From contig CM022679.1 of NCBI GenBank assembly GCA_012295275.1, positions 15,281,842 through 15,345,841 of the forward strand: a stretch of 64,000 nt of DNA, read 5' to 3'. Below the pieces are notes generated by a model, which was given only the letters and a program-made list of their open reading frames with translations, ran no database searches and was not told the origin of the DNA. Position 1 is the first letter of the stretch. Every line of letters starts with the position of its first letter. This stretch comes from Chrysomallon squamiferum. Lineage: Eukaryota > Mollusca > Gastropoda > Neomphalida > Peltospiridae. This document shows, piece by piece, positions 29,501-42,600 of this stretch. The position numbers were made by a program, and so were the translations under genes.

Positions 29501-30155
29501 TATATTTTTTTTAATTAAAAAAACAACATTATGTATATATAGTCTGCAAGATCAAATATCATCACTTTTAAACATTTATTTTGAGATTTCATAAAATATT
29601 TACCTGAATTAATAGTAGGTAATTTCAACGAATTTAAATAGCTTCAAATTTGATTCATGTGCTCATATATCTTTTACTTTCACTCTGTATTTTAAATTTG
29701 TGAAATTGTATTTTGTTTTGTTATTTATTATTAATGTTTGATTTTATTTATTATTCTTTTGTTTTTTGCTTTGTTGTTATTTCTGAATACAGTATTACTG
29801 CATTACTCAGACATGTTGAAATGTTTGCAAACAAAAGTATTTAATTTAATTTTATTATTATAATTATAATTCTTCTTCTTCTTATTATTATTATTATTAT
29901 TATTATTATTTATTGTTAATTTAATAATTATTGTAGATTTAAAAAATGAATCTCATGAAAAAGATTTGGAACACAACAATTTTACAAATGATTTGATAAT
30001 GCTTATTGAATATTTTCTATTTGTTTTACAATATTTGAAAATGTTTGTTTGAATTACTACAAAATGTTTTAAATTTTGATTATTAAGGAATTTTTTCATA
30101 GGAATTTAAATTTGAAGAAATTCTGTACATTTTGCTTCAAATTTTAGAACATTTA

Positions 30156-30195
<40 letters not shown>

Positions 30196-31145
30196 ACTAT
30201 TTTATCAGGTGTGTTTTATATAGTTAAATATAATCCTTCAAAATAACAAGTAATAATAATAATAAAATAAATTCATACAGAATTTAGCAAAGTCTGTTTT
30301 GCTCAGGATAACAGACATAATTATTAAACTGTCTCAAAATAAAATAATTTAAAAACAAATTATAGATCCATCAAACAATTTTAGAAAAACATTTTCATCA
30401 GAATTATTTTATTGGTCTTATTTTGTTTTAATATTTTTTAAGTTGTTTTTTTTCTCTCTCTCTTTTTTTATATGAAACTTGTGCTGTGAATCAAATGAAA
30501 CATTCCATGCTCTGTTAATATTTGTATTATATTGCATTTGGTGATGGTGACTTATTTTTCTACTGTGATTTTTATAAATAATTCATGCAACAAGACTACT
30601 AACCCTGCTCCTTTGGATAACCTCAGTTACAGTCTTATATTTTAATTCCTCTGGTACAATAATATTTGTATGGTGTGGGTCACTGCTTACTTTATACGGT
30701 AGGCTTCTACATGAAAATGTATTTGTTTCATATAAATAATGAATTACTATCAGAAATGATGCTGGTTCAGTTCATGCAGTAATGGGTCAGCTGTTTTTTT
30801 TTTTTAGTAGCTAATTTTTGCATGGAAAAAAATAATTATCTTAAAATTGTACAAATATTGATTTAAACAGTTATGGAAGTATTAATAATTTATTAAATGT
30901 ACAATGTATATATCCCACTGTTGATGAATTTAAGGCATGTAACTGAGGTGATCCTGATTTGCAGGTGTCTGATGTAAAAAGGAGGCCTTTATAGTATATT
31001 TTATATTATTGTTTTTAAATTTGGAAATGTTAATGTTATGGATTATGAATGTGTTTGTGTGAAAAAATATCCTGACATCATTTTTGATTTTTAAAATTTA
31101 GATTTATTATTTTTAAAAAAGTATGGGTTCTCTCGTTTTTTTAAA

Positions 31146-31147
<2 letters not shown>

Positions 31148-31190
<43 letters not shown>

Positions 31191-31192
31191 TT
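31148..31192 (+). repeat. (TTA)n microsatellite
   Basis: About 14 TTA units. Confidence 0.8.
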
Positions 31193-33444
31193 CATTATCT
31201 TAAGTATTACTTTTGATTTATTTTCCACATTAATGTTGTATTCTGTGCCATGTAATGATTTTTTAATTTTTTTTTTTTTTATGTATTTTTATAAAATGAA
31301 GTAAAATAAAAAAAATGTATTCATAATAACCAATCAAATATTTTTGTACCAGATTCAGATCTTATATATCCAGTGTTTGTCTTTTGTTACACTGCATATT
31401 GAAGCAGATATTATTTGCTTTGATGATTTTCCCAATGAAAACACATCATCATATATTTTAACCAATGAAATCACATGCAACATAACTGTTTTTTGGTACT
31501 GAAATTATTGATCGATTCTGTTTATTTGTGCAGATGAGGATTCACACCATATTTTTATTATTATTTTTTTTTTTTAAATGTGCATGGTACATCTATACAT
31601 TTTTTATTTTTTTTATTTTGTGTTTTGTTTTGTTTATGTTACATTTATTATTATTTTTTTTAAATATTGTTTTCTTTTTATATCCCCAAATACTGGTGTC
31701 TATAAAGTTCATGTACAAATTTGATATAAATTTCGAGGTCTTCAGAATTCTTTTGACTACATGGACATTGAAAATTAGCAGTTTCAACAAGGAATTAAAA
31801 GAACTAAAACAAATTCTTTATCTGATCCTTTTTACAGATTAATTTGTTATATGTAACTACAAAGTTATTGAAAATATTTAAAATTCCACCTGGACTTTAT
31901 GGACACACACACTATTTTTAGTATGGTTCAGATATTACATATCCATTTCACTTCTGATATCAGATCTTGTATCACTTTGGTACAATACTACTGACAAATA
32001 AGGTGCTAATATATGGAATTTGCAAAAGATTTATTTATTTAATCAGATAGTTGATTTTGTCTGTGCTCTTTTATTTTATAACATTAAACATTAATATAAA
32101 ACATTAAATAAATTTTGGTATTTAATAGAAAACAGAAATTTTGTATTGTGATTAAACAAAAATATTAATAGTAAACAATTTTATAAAGTTGGGATAAAAC
32201 TTTTTCATTTCAGCTTCTCTAATGATGTTCTCATTACTTTACCTCAGTATTGGTTTTAAATAATTATTTACACTAAATGCGTAATTTTTATCATTTTTTT
32301 TTTTTTTTTATTATTATTTTTTTTTTTTTAAAGGATATTTGTCTTAAAATAATAATGAAATAAAAAAGTTATCATAAAATTGGTTATGGTAGTTGAGAAA
32401 AGAGATTTTTAAACTGTTAATATCATGTTATTGTATGTGTGTATATATATATATAAATGATATGTATATTTATACAAAATTCTTAGTGCATATATCTACA
32501 TTGTTACAATGTTGTTGAATGATGTAATATAAAAATAAAAGCAATTTACATTATTTTTGTTTTGTTTGTTGTCAGTTTTAGTTTGTTACCAGAAAAAGTT
32601 ATGGCTTTAACCAGGCTAAATATTGGAGGCTTGATGAGTTTCTGTGTTAAGTGCAAATCCCAGCAATGAAATCCCAAAGGAAGACTCACAATAAAATAAA
32701 ACAGAACATAAACAAAGAAGCAAACAAATAATAAAAATTAAGCAATATAAATAAATAAGTAAATAAAAATTAAGTAATGTAAACTGAAAAATACAAATGG
32801 AAACAGAAGTGAAATACATAAATATTAAAGTTTATTGTAAATAAATAAATGAAATTAAGTTACAAAATAGAATACTAGTAAATTAATAAAGTAGCTCTAT
32901 TTGGATTTCCAACAAAATACTTTGCAAAACAAAGGTATCTTACACTTATTATGAGTGTCAAAATGTACAAAATTCATTGTTTGAAATTGTGTTTAAGGAG
33001 AAAGCAGCAATACAACTCTTTTAAAATAATTTTATGTTTACTGTCAGCCAATATAGATCAATTACATGTACACAAATCTTATTCATTACATTAAGTAAAT
33101 TTGTTAACTTGATCAGTAATATAGTTTTTCATAATAATATATAACTATTTTAAAATGGGGTTTTATTTCTCATTTATCAGGTATGAACACAGATGTTTCC
33201 TGATGGGTAAAAAAGTAAGGGAACCAACAAACTGTGTTATTTTATTTTAATATGAACTTTTGCAAAAGAAAACTTTCTTATTAGGAGACTTCTCTGGTAA
33301 TTATTTTAATTTTAATTTTTTTTTTTATTTTACAAGTTAAAGCTAAATTGTGGAGATAACTCACTGGCATGACCAGTGTTGTTGCTGAAATTTAATGAAA
33401 CAGAAGAGAGAAGAATCTATTATAGTTGCTAAAAGCATAAAACA

Positions 33445-33475
<31 letters not shown>

Positions 33476-36231
33476 TTATTATTATCTGTTGTAATTATAT
33501 ACTATAATAACAAAACAAAAAATAAAACAAAATGTAGAAATAATAACAAATCCAATACAATAAAATGCATTTTATCATAGCAAAGACAGAAGAGCATGTT
33601 ACAGACACATATACACTATTCAAGTATACACAAAAAATGTCATATTGTAGACAGTATGAGATTCAATCATGCAGCTTACAATACGAAGTCTAGCTCCACA
33701 AAGTATACATAATTTTAACTGAATGTATCAGCCCAAACATACATCTACCACAAACTTTTTATTTTTAAACAATCCATCTTAAAAATAAAACTGACATTAC
33801 ATAACCCAACACACATATATTCATCTGATGATACTGATCTTGAATGAAATGAATGTTATTATTACAGAAGTGTACAATAACTTGAATATAAACTGGACAG
33901 ATACAATCAGAATGATATACTAGTGAAAAAAAAACTAGTATATAAAACCATGTACACTGCAGTTGTTACACCATAGAGCACCATATAATTTACTTATTAT
34001 ATATTAAAGCAGACCACATAGTTATATTACTGATGAAAAAAAATATGCTTATCAATCAATAATGGATACATATTGAGAAAATAAAATTAGTAATAATTTA
34101 CTGACTAGTTTTCACTTCTACAAACTTAACCACTAGTTTCACCATCACTAGTTAGTTATACATTTCTAATTCTCATTTCTCTTCTAAAATGCCCGTTTTC
34201 TACATCAGCATTAACAACAACTTGCTAAAAATACTGTTTGTCCTAGAGTTAATATTATTCTCTGTTCTATTCCCATCTAATTGCATAAATATATATATAT
34301 ATATATATAGAAAGAGAGAGAGATATTTTTAAAGAATGATCACATTCATTGTCTAACGTAACATTGCACAGGCTAAAGATTTGTTTGTTAAGTAAAATGA
34401 GGCCGTTTGATTCCTAACACTGCTGACTTATAGATATGTAACTTATACATATGTTGGCACCTTTATGTTCAACGAGTGTAATTCATCCAACAAAGTCAGG
34501 TGAATATCAGTACTACGTCTCGAATAGTTTCAGTCAGTTGAATGATGTGTAGAAACCCTCAAACAGTTCAGCATCATCTGAGGTTGAACTATTTGGGGCT
34601 TTTTAAGTACCATGTGATAGCAGAGGTTCAACAATAACCATCCATTCACAGAAAACTGTTTTTCTTCTTTAATTTCCCTATTAAAATTTGAAGTGTGGTG
34701 TCATCTCTTAGTTCCAGAAAAAAGCCACACGATTGCTCAGAAGAAGCAATACCGACTAATGTTCACCTAACTTTGTTGTAAGCAGAATAATGTCCTCAGT
34801 CTCATGATTAGCTGCATTTGTAATTTAAATTTTGGCCTAACAGCCTCAAATGTGATTCACTAGTACAACTCATCCTGAGATTTGAGAGATTATCCTGCAT
34901 GTATTTCAGTCTAATATCTGCACTTATAGCTGCATTACTAACAGGATACCAGCTAAAATGTATTTTATAATTATACTGAATTTCACATACAAACAGCATT
35001 TATTATATTTCATTAAAAACAATGTAAAATTCAGACTATCAGATTATATTAACATGTAAGCTGAAGCAGAAACAATGAATGAGAATTTATAAAGTTTGCA
35101 AAGCAATTAATGATGTTATGGACTTGCCATAAATTATTACCAGCATCAACACTATGAATTTGTTTTTAATCTTAATTTATTGTTAACTGAAAAACAAATA
35201 TTTTACTAAGAAATAAAATGAAACCAATTGTTTCAGTAAATCATAAATTAGTCTAAAAACAGCAAGATAATCCATAAATCATTACTAAAAATATAAAGTT
35301 TTAAAATTTTGTAAGGTACTAAAAAGATTAAGATATAAATGAATAAGAAAAATCACAAAATTTTAATACAAGATGTAGAATTTTGTAAAATATGTGCCTC
35401 TGAGCAGCTGCCTTTCCAAAAATGGCAAGATTTTCATCAAAACAATCGATAGGAATCTATAAAACTGTTTAATAAAAATATGGCAGGGTGGGATTTAAAT
35501 CTTTTTATCTTTCAAGTGTCTGAGACATTGTGGTAAAAGTAAGCAGGAATCTAACTGCCATCACAGTAAAAGGTCTATTTTATTTCTCACAGCACTGTGT
35601 TTTAAAAATATTACAATCATTTTTATTTAATTATTTATGTGACTTTGATATCAAGAATGTCCAATGTGGACACAACTTCCAACCTTTCCAGAGAGATCTG
35701 TCCAAGATAGGGATTATCTATTTATTTATTCATTTATTTATTATTATGATGATAACTTTAATGACAAAATTACATTTTAATAAACTAATTTTTTGAGCTT
35801 AATGTACCTGTAGGTCAAAGCTTAAACACTACTAATGCAGAATGCAATTCAAAATATTTTGAACTTTAATCTTATTTATTAAGTTAATTGTGGCATATTT
35901 GTGAAGTAATACAATTATTTAGTGGAACCATTCTGAAGAGAATAAATATTCAAATAATCTTTGAAAGGGTGTAAATACGTGTAAAGTAATTAATTTTTCA
36001 AGAAAATATACACTGCTTGTATTTTATAAATGTGAGTATGGCAAAATGTAATACTTTAAATGGTATTCACTTACAATGTCCAGTAATAATGAATGTTCAA
36101 AAAAAAAAAAAAAACATTCAAACAACCTCAAAATTTAATATTAATTATAAATTATCTCTGAAAAAAAAAAAAAAAAAACTACATGAAATATATCCTTTAA
36201 TTAATGAATCTATAACCATAAAAAAAAAAAA

Positions 36232-36262
<31 letters not shown>

Positions 36263-36953
36263 AAAAATTATATCAAAAGATAAATTAGGAAAAGTATTTT
36301 TTAATTTATATATCTATATTCAAAATAATCACAAACCCCCCTGAAAAAACATATATATATATTAAATGCAGTACAGAAATAAAATCACACATATTAAATG
36401 AAAATGAATACAGTTTTATCAAACATGACATATCTTTTTCATTGAGAACTGGTTTGGAATCTTTCATTTCTTGAGATTAATAATGTGTATGTTTTACAAC
36501 AACATACAACCATACATTTTGTTATATAATGATGCTCGTATCTTGTAACAAGCAGGTACACAAACATAATTATTTGCTGGAAACAGTTTTTTATAACCAA
36601 AGAGAAAAGGTAGCTCAGTTGATACTATTTTCTTTGGGCTTCAAAATATAATGTGTTATTTTCAATTAAAATGATGAGCAGTCTTGTTATTGGGTGATAT
36701 TACTTAAACAATTGGAGAGAGAGAGAAAACATTATATAAACAGGAAGCAGATGTTTTTCTAAAATTAAAGAAGGTAATTTAGTTGATCAACTAAATAAAA
36801 AAATGAATATAAAATTAATAATCTTTAACATTAAAAAAAAAAGAAGATATTTGGAAGGAAAAATGTTCTGACAAGTTTACAATAATTGCCAATAATACAA
36901 TAAATTTAAGTTTTATGTTGTAAATTGATATTATCATTTTATTACTAAAGAAT

Positions 36954-37934
36954 TCATCTGTTAAGTAATAAATACTGTTTAACACTTAAAGGGAGGGGCA
37001 AATCAGAAATATTCTTCACAAAGTTTTTGCCCATTGATTGCTCACTTATGAAGGACCGAATTACACATTTGCATTGGTGTTTCAAAGACTGTGGCATTTT
37101 TAATCTATCATCGAGCAATGCAACAACTTCATCGTCTATGTCGCTGTTCTGCAATGCCATTCTGACTGATCGAATCTGAGCTGGTGACACTCCTGCTGTA
37201 AGCACCAATTTAATAATTTCTACATTTCCATGCTTGGCTGCCCAGAACAGAGGCGACTGCTCTGCTAATGCAAAAGGTCCACCACCGCCGAGGCTGCTGC
37301 CATTGATGATGAGGGTCTTTAAAATGATTGAACTGACTCGGTACATGAGAGCTGCAAGAAGTGGGGTGCAATGAAATTTGTCCATTTTGTTAACACTAGC
37401 TCCGTTTAAAATCAGGTATTCCACTAAATCAGGCATCTGCTGGCGTGATGCTACCCACAGTGCTGTGTGTCCTTGATTGTCAAATGCATCTATATCAGCA
37501 CCCTGACCCACCAGTGTCACTACACCTTCTAAAAAGTGCATGCGGCAAGAGGTTATTATAGGTGGTTCCACTCTGTCCAGATGATCCTTGCTGCTCATAT
37601 TTAAATCAATTTTCCTTATTTTTTCATAATGACGCATGAAGAGATGAAATATTTCGAAATTTCTTTTGTACAATGTTAATGATAATGGAGTCACATCTTT
37701 GATGTGGAAATTTAAATCCAGGTCTGGATAAGACAGCAGTATATTTCTAACAGATGTTAAACATCCTTCTTCAATAGCTGAAAAAATATCATATGACAAA
37801 TATGACTGGACGTATCTGTTGGACGTTTCAAATGTTGTCTGGTTACTATTTGGTGACCGTGGACATGGTATATCTTTCAGATCTTTGTGAACAATTGCAG
37901 TTTTTGTGACTATTGGTGCTATAACTTGGGACAT
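36954..37934 (-). CDS. ankyrin-repeat protein with C-terminal SOCS box (ASB-like E3 ligase adaptor)
   Basis: Single open exon of 326 residues starting MSQVIAPIV. Ankyrin-like repeats run from about 49 to 265 (TPLSLTLYKRN; GHTALWVASRQQMPDLVEYLILNGASVNKMD; CTPLLAALM; SPLFWAAKHGNVEIIKLVLTAGVSP). Residues 281-326 form a SOCS box with a BC-box (SLKHQCKCVIRSF, matching the S/T/P-L-x3-C-x3-hydrophobic pattern that binds Elongin C), the Cul5-type LPLP, and a terminal VKQYLLL. ASB proteins are substrate adaptors of Cullin-5 ubiquitin ligases; the substrate here is unknown. No intron is needed, unlike most genes in the window, so it could be an old retrocopy or simply a one-exon gene. It is divergent from IFT27, with 914 bp between the two start codons. 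I cannot assign it to a numbered ASB subfamily. Confidence 0.85.
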   Translation of the reverse strand: MSQVIAPIVTKTAIVHKDLKDIPCPRSPNSNQTTFETSNRYVQSYLSYDIFSAIEEGCLTSVRNILLSYPDLDLNFHIKDVTPLSLTLYKRNFEIFHLFMRHYEKIRKIDLNMSSKDHLDRVEPPIITSCRMHFLEGVVTLVGQGADIDAFDNQGHTALWVASRQQMPDLVEYLILNGASVNKMDKFHCTPLLAALMYRVSSIILKTLIINGSSLGGGGPFALAEQSPLFWAAKHGNVEIIKLVLTAGVSPAQIRSVRMALQNSDIDDEVVALLDDRLKMPQSLKHQCKCVIRSFISEQSMGKNFVKNISDLPLPLSVKQYLLLNR

Positions 37935-38848
37935 CTTGGATAACGTGTTATCCTTTGAAGACCAAGCGTCTGTCGCACAATAAAACTTTTAAATTATTTT
38001 ATTTTTGCGTATTTAGTTACATAAAACCAAATATAAATTATACAAACTGAAATGTTTAATATTTCTTGTGTCCAATATCATGAATATGACTGACAATCGT
38101 CGACGAGATCCTATCGCCAGCACAAGTCAACGCCCTCCTGCATCTTTATATTAACCTTTGTAACGTTTCATGCTAAACCTGCGAATACTCCTGATTTCCA
38201 ACAACATTCAAACTATTTGACGTAGCACTGAATTACATCATTTTTATAAACTCTACACATTTTCCCATCAAATTGATAAAAGATGTTGCGAGCTGTCACT
38301 GAAATTAAACCGGAAGTTGTTGTTTGTTTGCCTGATAGTTGTATTCTCTACACATCTGTTGTTACTGGGATAAGTAAGGTAAAATATATATGTTTATTTA
38401 TTTTATATTCAGCCAACAGTATATTTTAAAACATAAACAAAATCACTTTCGCACTTTTTTAAGTTGAAATACTGAACGTGAATGTTTCCAAATCAAAAAA
38501 TATTAATTTTTAAATAACTACTTTTAATATATATTCGGCATTAACCAGAATACATTGTAATGGCCCAGTGGAAAACACTGCTTTTCTTAAAGCGAGTATT
38601 GTCTGATTTTTTTATATTACAATATTAACACGCTTTTGATGGATTTATATTTTTTATTTTTTAGACATTACATTGTAAAATAATAGGCAGGTTGCTGTTC
38701 CATAAAGAGATATATGGTATAGAAAGTAATCTTTACTATTAATTATCCATACAAATGATGGCACATATTTACTGCTGCCCTGATCGCATACTTCCGAAAC
38801 AAAAGTAGGGTAGTTTGTTTATGGTGATACCAAGGATATCAAACAGTC
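37935..38848. promoter_or_regulatory. shared head-to-head promoter region of the ankyrin/SOCS gene and IFT27
   Basis: 914 bp between the two start codons. The stretch at 38080-38380 has more mixed sequence with CpGs (near 38098-38105) than the AT-rich surroundings, so the transcription starts are probably there. I see no TATA box that is clearly placed and no good RFX X-box for the ciliary gene. Confidence 0.5.
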
Positions 38849-38902
38849 ATGCCGGCTGTTCTGAGAGCAAAATGTATTGTTGTTGGTATGTAAAAAGCAT
38901 TA

Positions 38903-38952
<50 letters not shown>

Positions 38953-39247
38953 CAAATAAATAAATAAGTAAATAAAAATTAAATCTTAAATTGTTTTTTT
39001 TTATTTTACTTTTTATTTATAATATTAATAGTTTTAGAAATTAGAACAACAACAACAAAGAAACACATAAATTACAGAAATGCTAAATTGTAGTAAATAA
39101 ATCTCAGTCTCTCTACATAATATGCTAATGTGAAATTATTAAAATTTGATAAAATATCATTATGGAACATAGCAGACTTGAATATCTGTTAGTATCACAA
39201 ACACACACACACACATGAACACACACACACACATACACACACACATG

Positions 39248-39295
<48 letters not shown>

Positions 39296-39534
39296 CACAG
39301 GCACAGGCACACACACACACAGTTTCAAATGGTATCAAATTTCTTTTCAGGTGATTCAGGTGTTGGCAAGAGTTCAGTTTGCCAGGTTTTCCACAGTGAT
39401 GGCTCCCACTTTCCAAAGAATTATACAATGGTAGGTTTATATTTATATATATATATAAAGAAAGTAATTTTATTTATTTATTGTTAATATTGTGATAATT
39501 ATTAAACTTTTAGACTTATATTTGTGTTAAAAAA

Positions 39535-39606
<72 letters not shown>

Positions 39607-42600
39607 CACTCATTTTATAACAATATATATATATATATATAAAAGAAAGAATTATAATTATATTGTTTTGGAAACCTTCCATAAGAAAAATACATCTTCA
39701 ATAATTTCTTTTTTTCGTGTAATTATTAAAACATCCTTATTTTTACTACAGAATACTGGAGTTGAGATGATGGTAAAGTCGGTGAACATTCCAGATACAC
39801 AAGACTCAGTGGTAAATTTTTTATATATATTTTGAAATAAGAAATTATATATGTGTGAGTGTGCGTGTATGTGTACTGTAGTTTTGAAATTTGCTTTTAA
39901 AAACCTATTTATTAAATATACATTTCCATGGGATGCACTATTCATGCACAGCCTAATTTTTTTTAAAAACCATTTTTTTCTCCCTATTATATTGAATTTA
40001 AAAATGTTATAACACAGTAATGGTACCCTTTCTTTTTTTAAATGCTTTTTCAGCCTTGTTCTATTATTAACAAATCTCTAGGACTTCTTTCCAATGTCAA
40101 ATGTTTTTTAATTAATATTCATTGAATGATCTGTTGTTATTTATTTATTTTGTTAAATATTGTTGTTAAAAAATAACACCATATATTATATTTTTGTTTC
40201 TGTTTTATTAAGAAATTAAATAAATAAATTTAGTACATGATTTGTTTGTTTCTGTATCATACCTTGTTGGATGGGAATTCTTTCTTAGATAATTAGAGTT
40301 GTAATCAGAAACTGATTTCAGCAGTGATATGATGGCAAAGAAAATTCGTTTTTAAAAGTATTTCTATTTGTGATCCTAATTTGTTATTGGTATTTTAAAA
40401 AAAAAAAAATGAAAGAAATGAAATAAATAAAGGACATACCCTTTCAGGTTTAAATCAGAATGTTATGATCTTTTATATTAATTATTGCTTTTGTAAGTAT
40501 ATATATGTGTTTGTGTATGAAAAAACCCAGTAATTAACAAAAGGGACCACCCAAACACCAAACAAAAAAAAAGAAGAAATTGTTAATGAAAATTAGTCCT
40601 TTAAGCCATCTTGGAACAAAGGAGTAAAATATTAGATTATGTTTTCATTTCAGGAAATTTTTATTTATGATTCGGCAGGAAAAGAAATTTTCACTGAGTC
40701 GGTGATGAAATTTGTAAGTTTGTTAAATTTTATGCTTTTGAACCCATTTGGTCATTATAAAATATATTAAATTTTTTTGATTTATTTAATTTCTTGTTCT
40801 TCTTCTTATTAACTTTTATTTGTTATATTTAACATTAGTGGGTTTTTTCACAATTTGTTTTTATATTAATTGTAAGATATTTGTAATATAATTAGTAAAG
40901 AAAGCAATGTCATTTATATTTTCTGTCCATCTTGACATGAGCACACACTTCTTTAGTAATTAAAATTTTTATGCATACATAAAATTGTTTTCTTTACTGA
41001 TTTTTATTTCTTTTGCCTCTAAAAGCAATCTGTCAGATTCTGAACATACAAGTTAATGATTAATCTGATTATTTTAAAATCCAAAATCTGCAGAATAATT
41101 TATACTATATTTCTTATTGTTTTAGTCTTTCGTATAAATTAAGTAAATGTATAAAATGATTTTAATTCAGTTAAAGTATCATTAAGGATTAATCAACTAT
41201 GTATATAGATGTTTGTGTGTCTGTGTATGTTTATGTATTAGCATTATAATTATTAAAAATTGTTAAACAATAAGTACAGCCCTGAACCATTTGAAATATG
41301 GCCTCAAATATTTTACTTAAGACAGTCATATAATTGTGATGACTGTTTCTATATGAAAATGTGTTGAGGTATGTTGGTAAATAAATATACTGTGGTACCT
41401 TGACTTATGAGTGCCTGTTTATGAGCAAGCTTCTGAGATGGCGCCACTAGTTGGCAAAATGAACAACACAACATCCACCCAGCATCCTGCATCTTATTCG
41501 TTTATGTCACGTGATTATCTCATCATGGAAGCATCTCTGTTGCATTGTGCTTGTATTTTGTGCAGTATTTTGCCAAATTTCTTTTTTCTGACTGGATCAT
41601 AAGAAAGTAAGTGCAAAGGACAATGCTGAGAAGAAGAAGCGGATGGTGTCCAATGAATTTAAGCATGAAATAACAGAAAAACATGAGTGAGGTGTGCATG
41701 TAGTCGACTTCACTAGGCAGTATGAGCATGTACTTCTACGATATGTACCATACTAAAACAGAAGGAGTGAATAAAAGCTCTAACTACAGCCAAAGGCATT
41801 AAAATTATTTGTCTGATCTCCAAGATAAATACACTTTACAAAACCAATCTATTTTTTTACATTCTCTTTTCTATTGTTATACAATATTTGTCATTTATAA
41901 ATACAGTTTTTCTTACTTAAAAACACATTACAAAAAAAAATGGGGTGGTTTTAGGGTGGCTGGAACAGATTAATGGTATTTCAGTTAATTTCACATGGAA
42001 AAATATATTTGATATACGAGCAAATTGAGTTACAAGCTTGGACAAGGAACGAATTAAACTTGTAATTCAAGATACCACTGTATATTGTTCTTTCCCTTTA
42101 GTGGGACCAGCCATCCATGGTTTTGGTAATTTATGATGTCACAAGTGAAACTTCATTCTCCAGTTGTGTTAAATGGCTAGAAAGAGTCCGATCTCAAAAA
42201 CCAGATGTTCAGATGCCAGGTAATGAGAACTTTTAAAAACAATTTGTACTCGAAAGTTGCTTATTTAAAAAAATAACTCACATGGATGGATGACAAGATT
42301 TTACTGGATTAGAGTGTTTTATTTTTATTAATGCAGTTTAAGTCTCTTGGATTTATTTTTATCTTTATTGTTTTTGAGATTTTTAAAATTTAAAAAAATA
42401 AAAAAGTAAAAATCATTATTTTTCTTTATATTTATAATTTGCTTTACTGTCATTTCAATTTAATTTATATTTCTGCTTTTATTGAAAGAATACATTTTAA
42501 TTTTTTATTTATTTATTTATTTTAGAAAATATAAATAAGATAAATTAAAATTCTCCTTTATATTCTTTAATTATTATCATGATTGTTTTAAGACATTATG

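Larger units (their letters stand above)
26224..36953. other. 10.7 kb AT-rich spacer: IRE1 3' flank and ankyrin/SOCS gene 3' flank
   Basis: No coding region recognised on either strand. The left end must hold the IRE1 3'UTR and the right end the 3'UTR of the minus-strand ankyrin/SOCS gene; neither polyadenylation site can be fixed by eye. The stretch is dominated by (TTA)n and (TTTA)n tracts: 27214-27280, 27770-27845, 28264-28343, 29406-29500, 29880-29911, 30158-30195, 31148-31192. There are long T or A runs near 27951-27969, 32296-32330, 33447-33470, 36098-36114 and 36162-36178. Open frames inside it are low-complexity (poly-Leu, Ile or Phe). Confidence 0.7.

Noticed and set aside
38822-38840. 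Possible RFX X-box (GATACCAAGGATATC) upstream of IFT27
   Set aside because: Fits the imperfect palindrome consensus poorly and lies too close to the start codon to be convincing.
39125-39487. Poly-Cys-Val and poly-Thr-His frames
   Set aside because: Products of the (CA)n tract before IFT27 exon 2; only the tail of the plus-strand frame is real exon.
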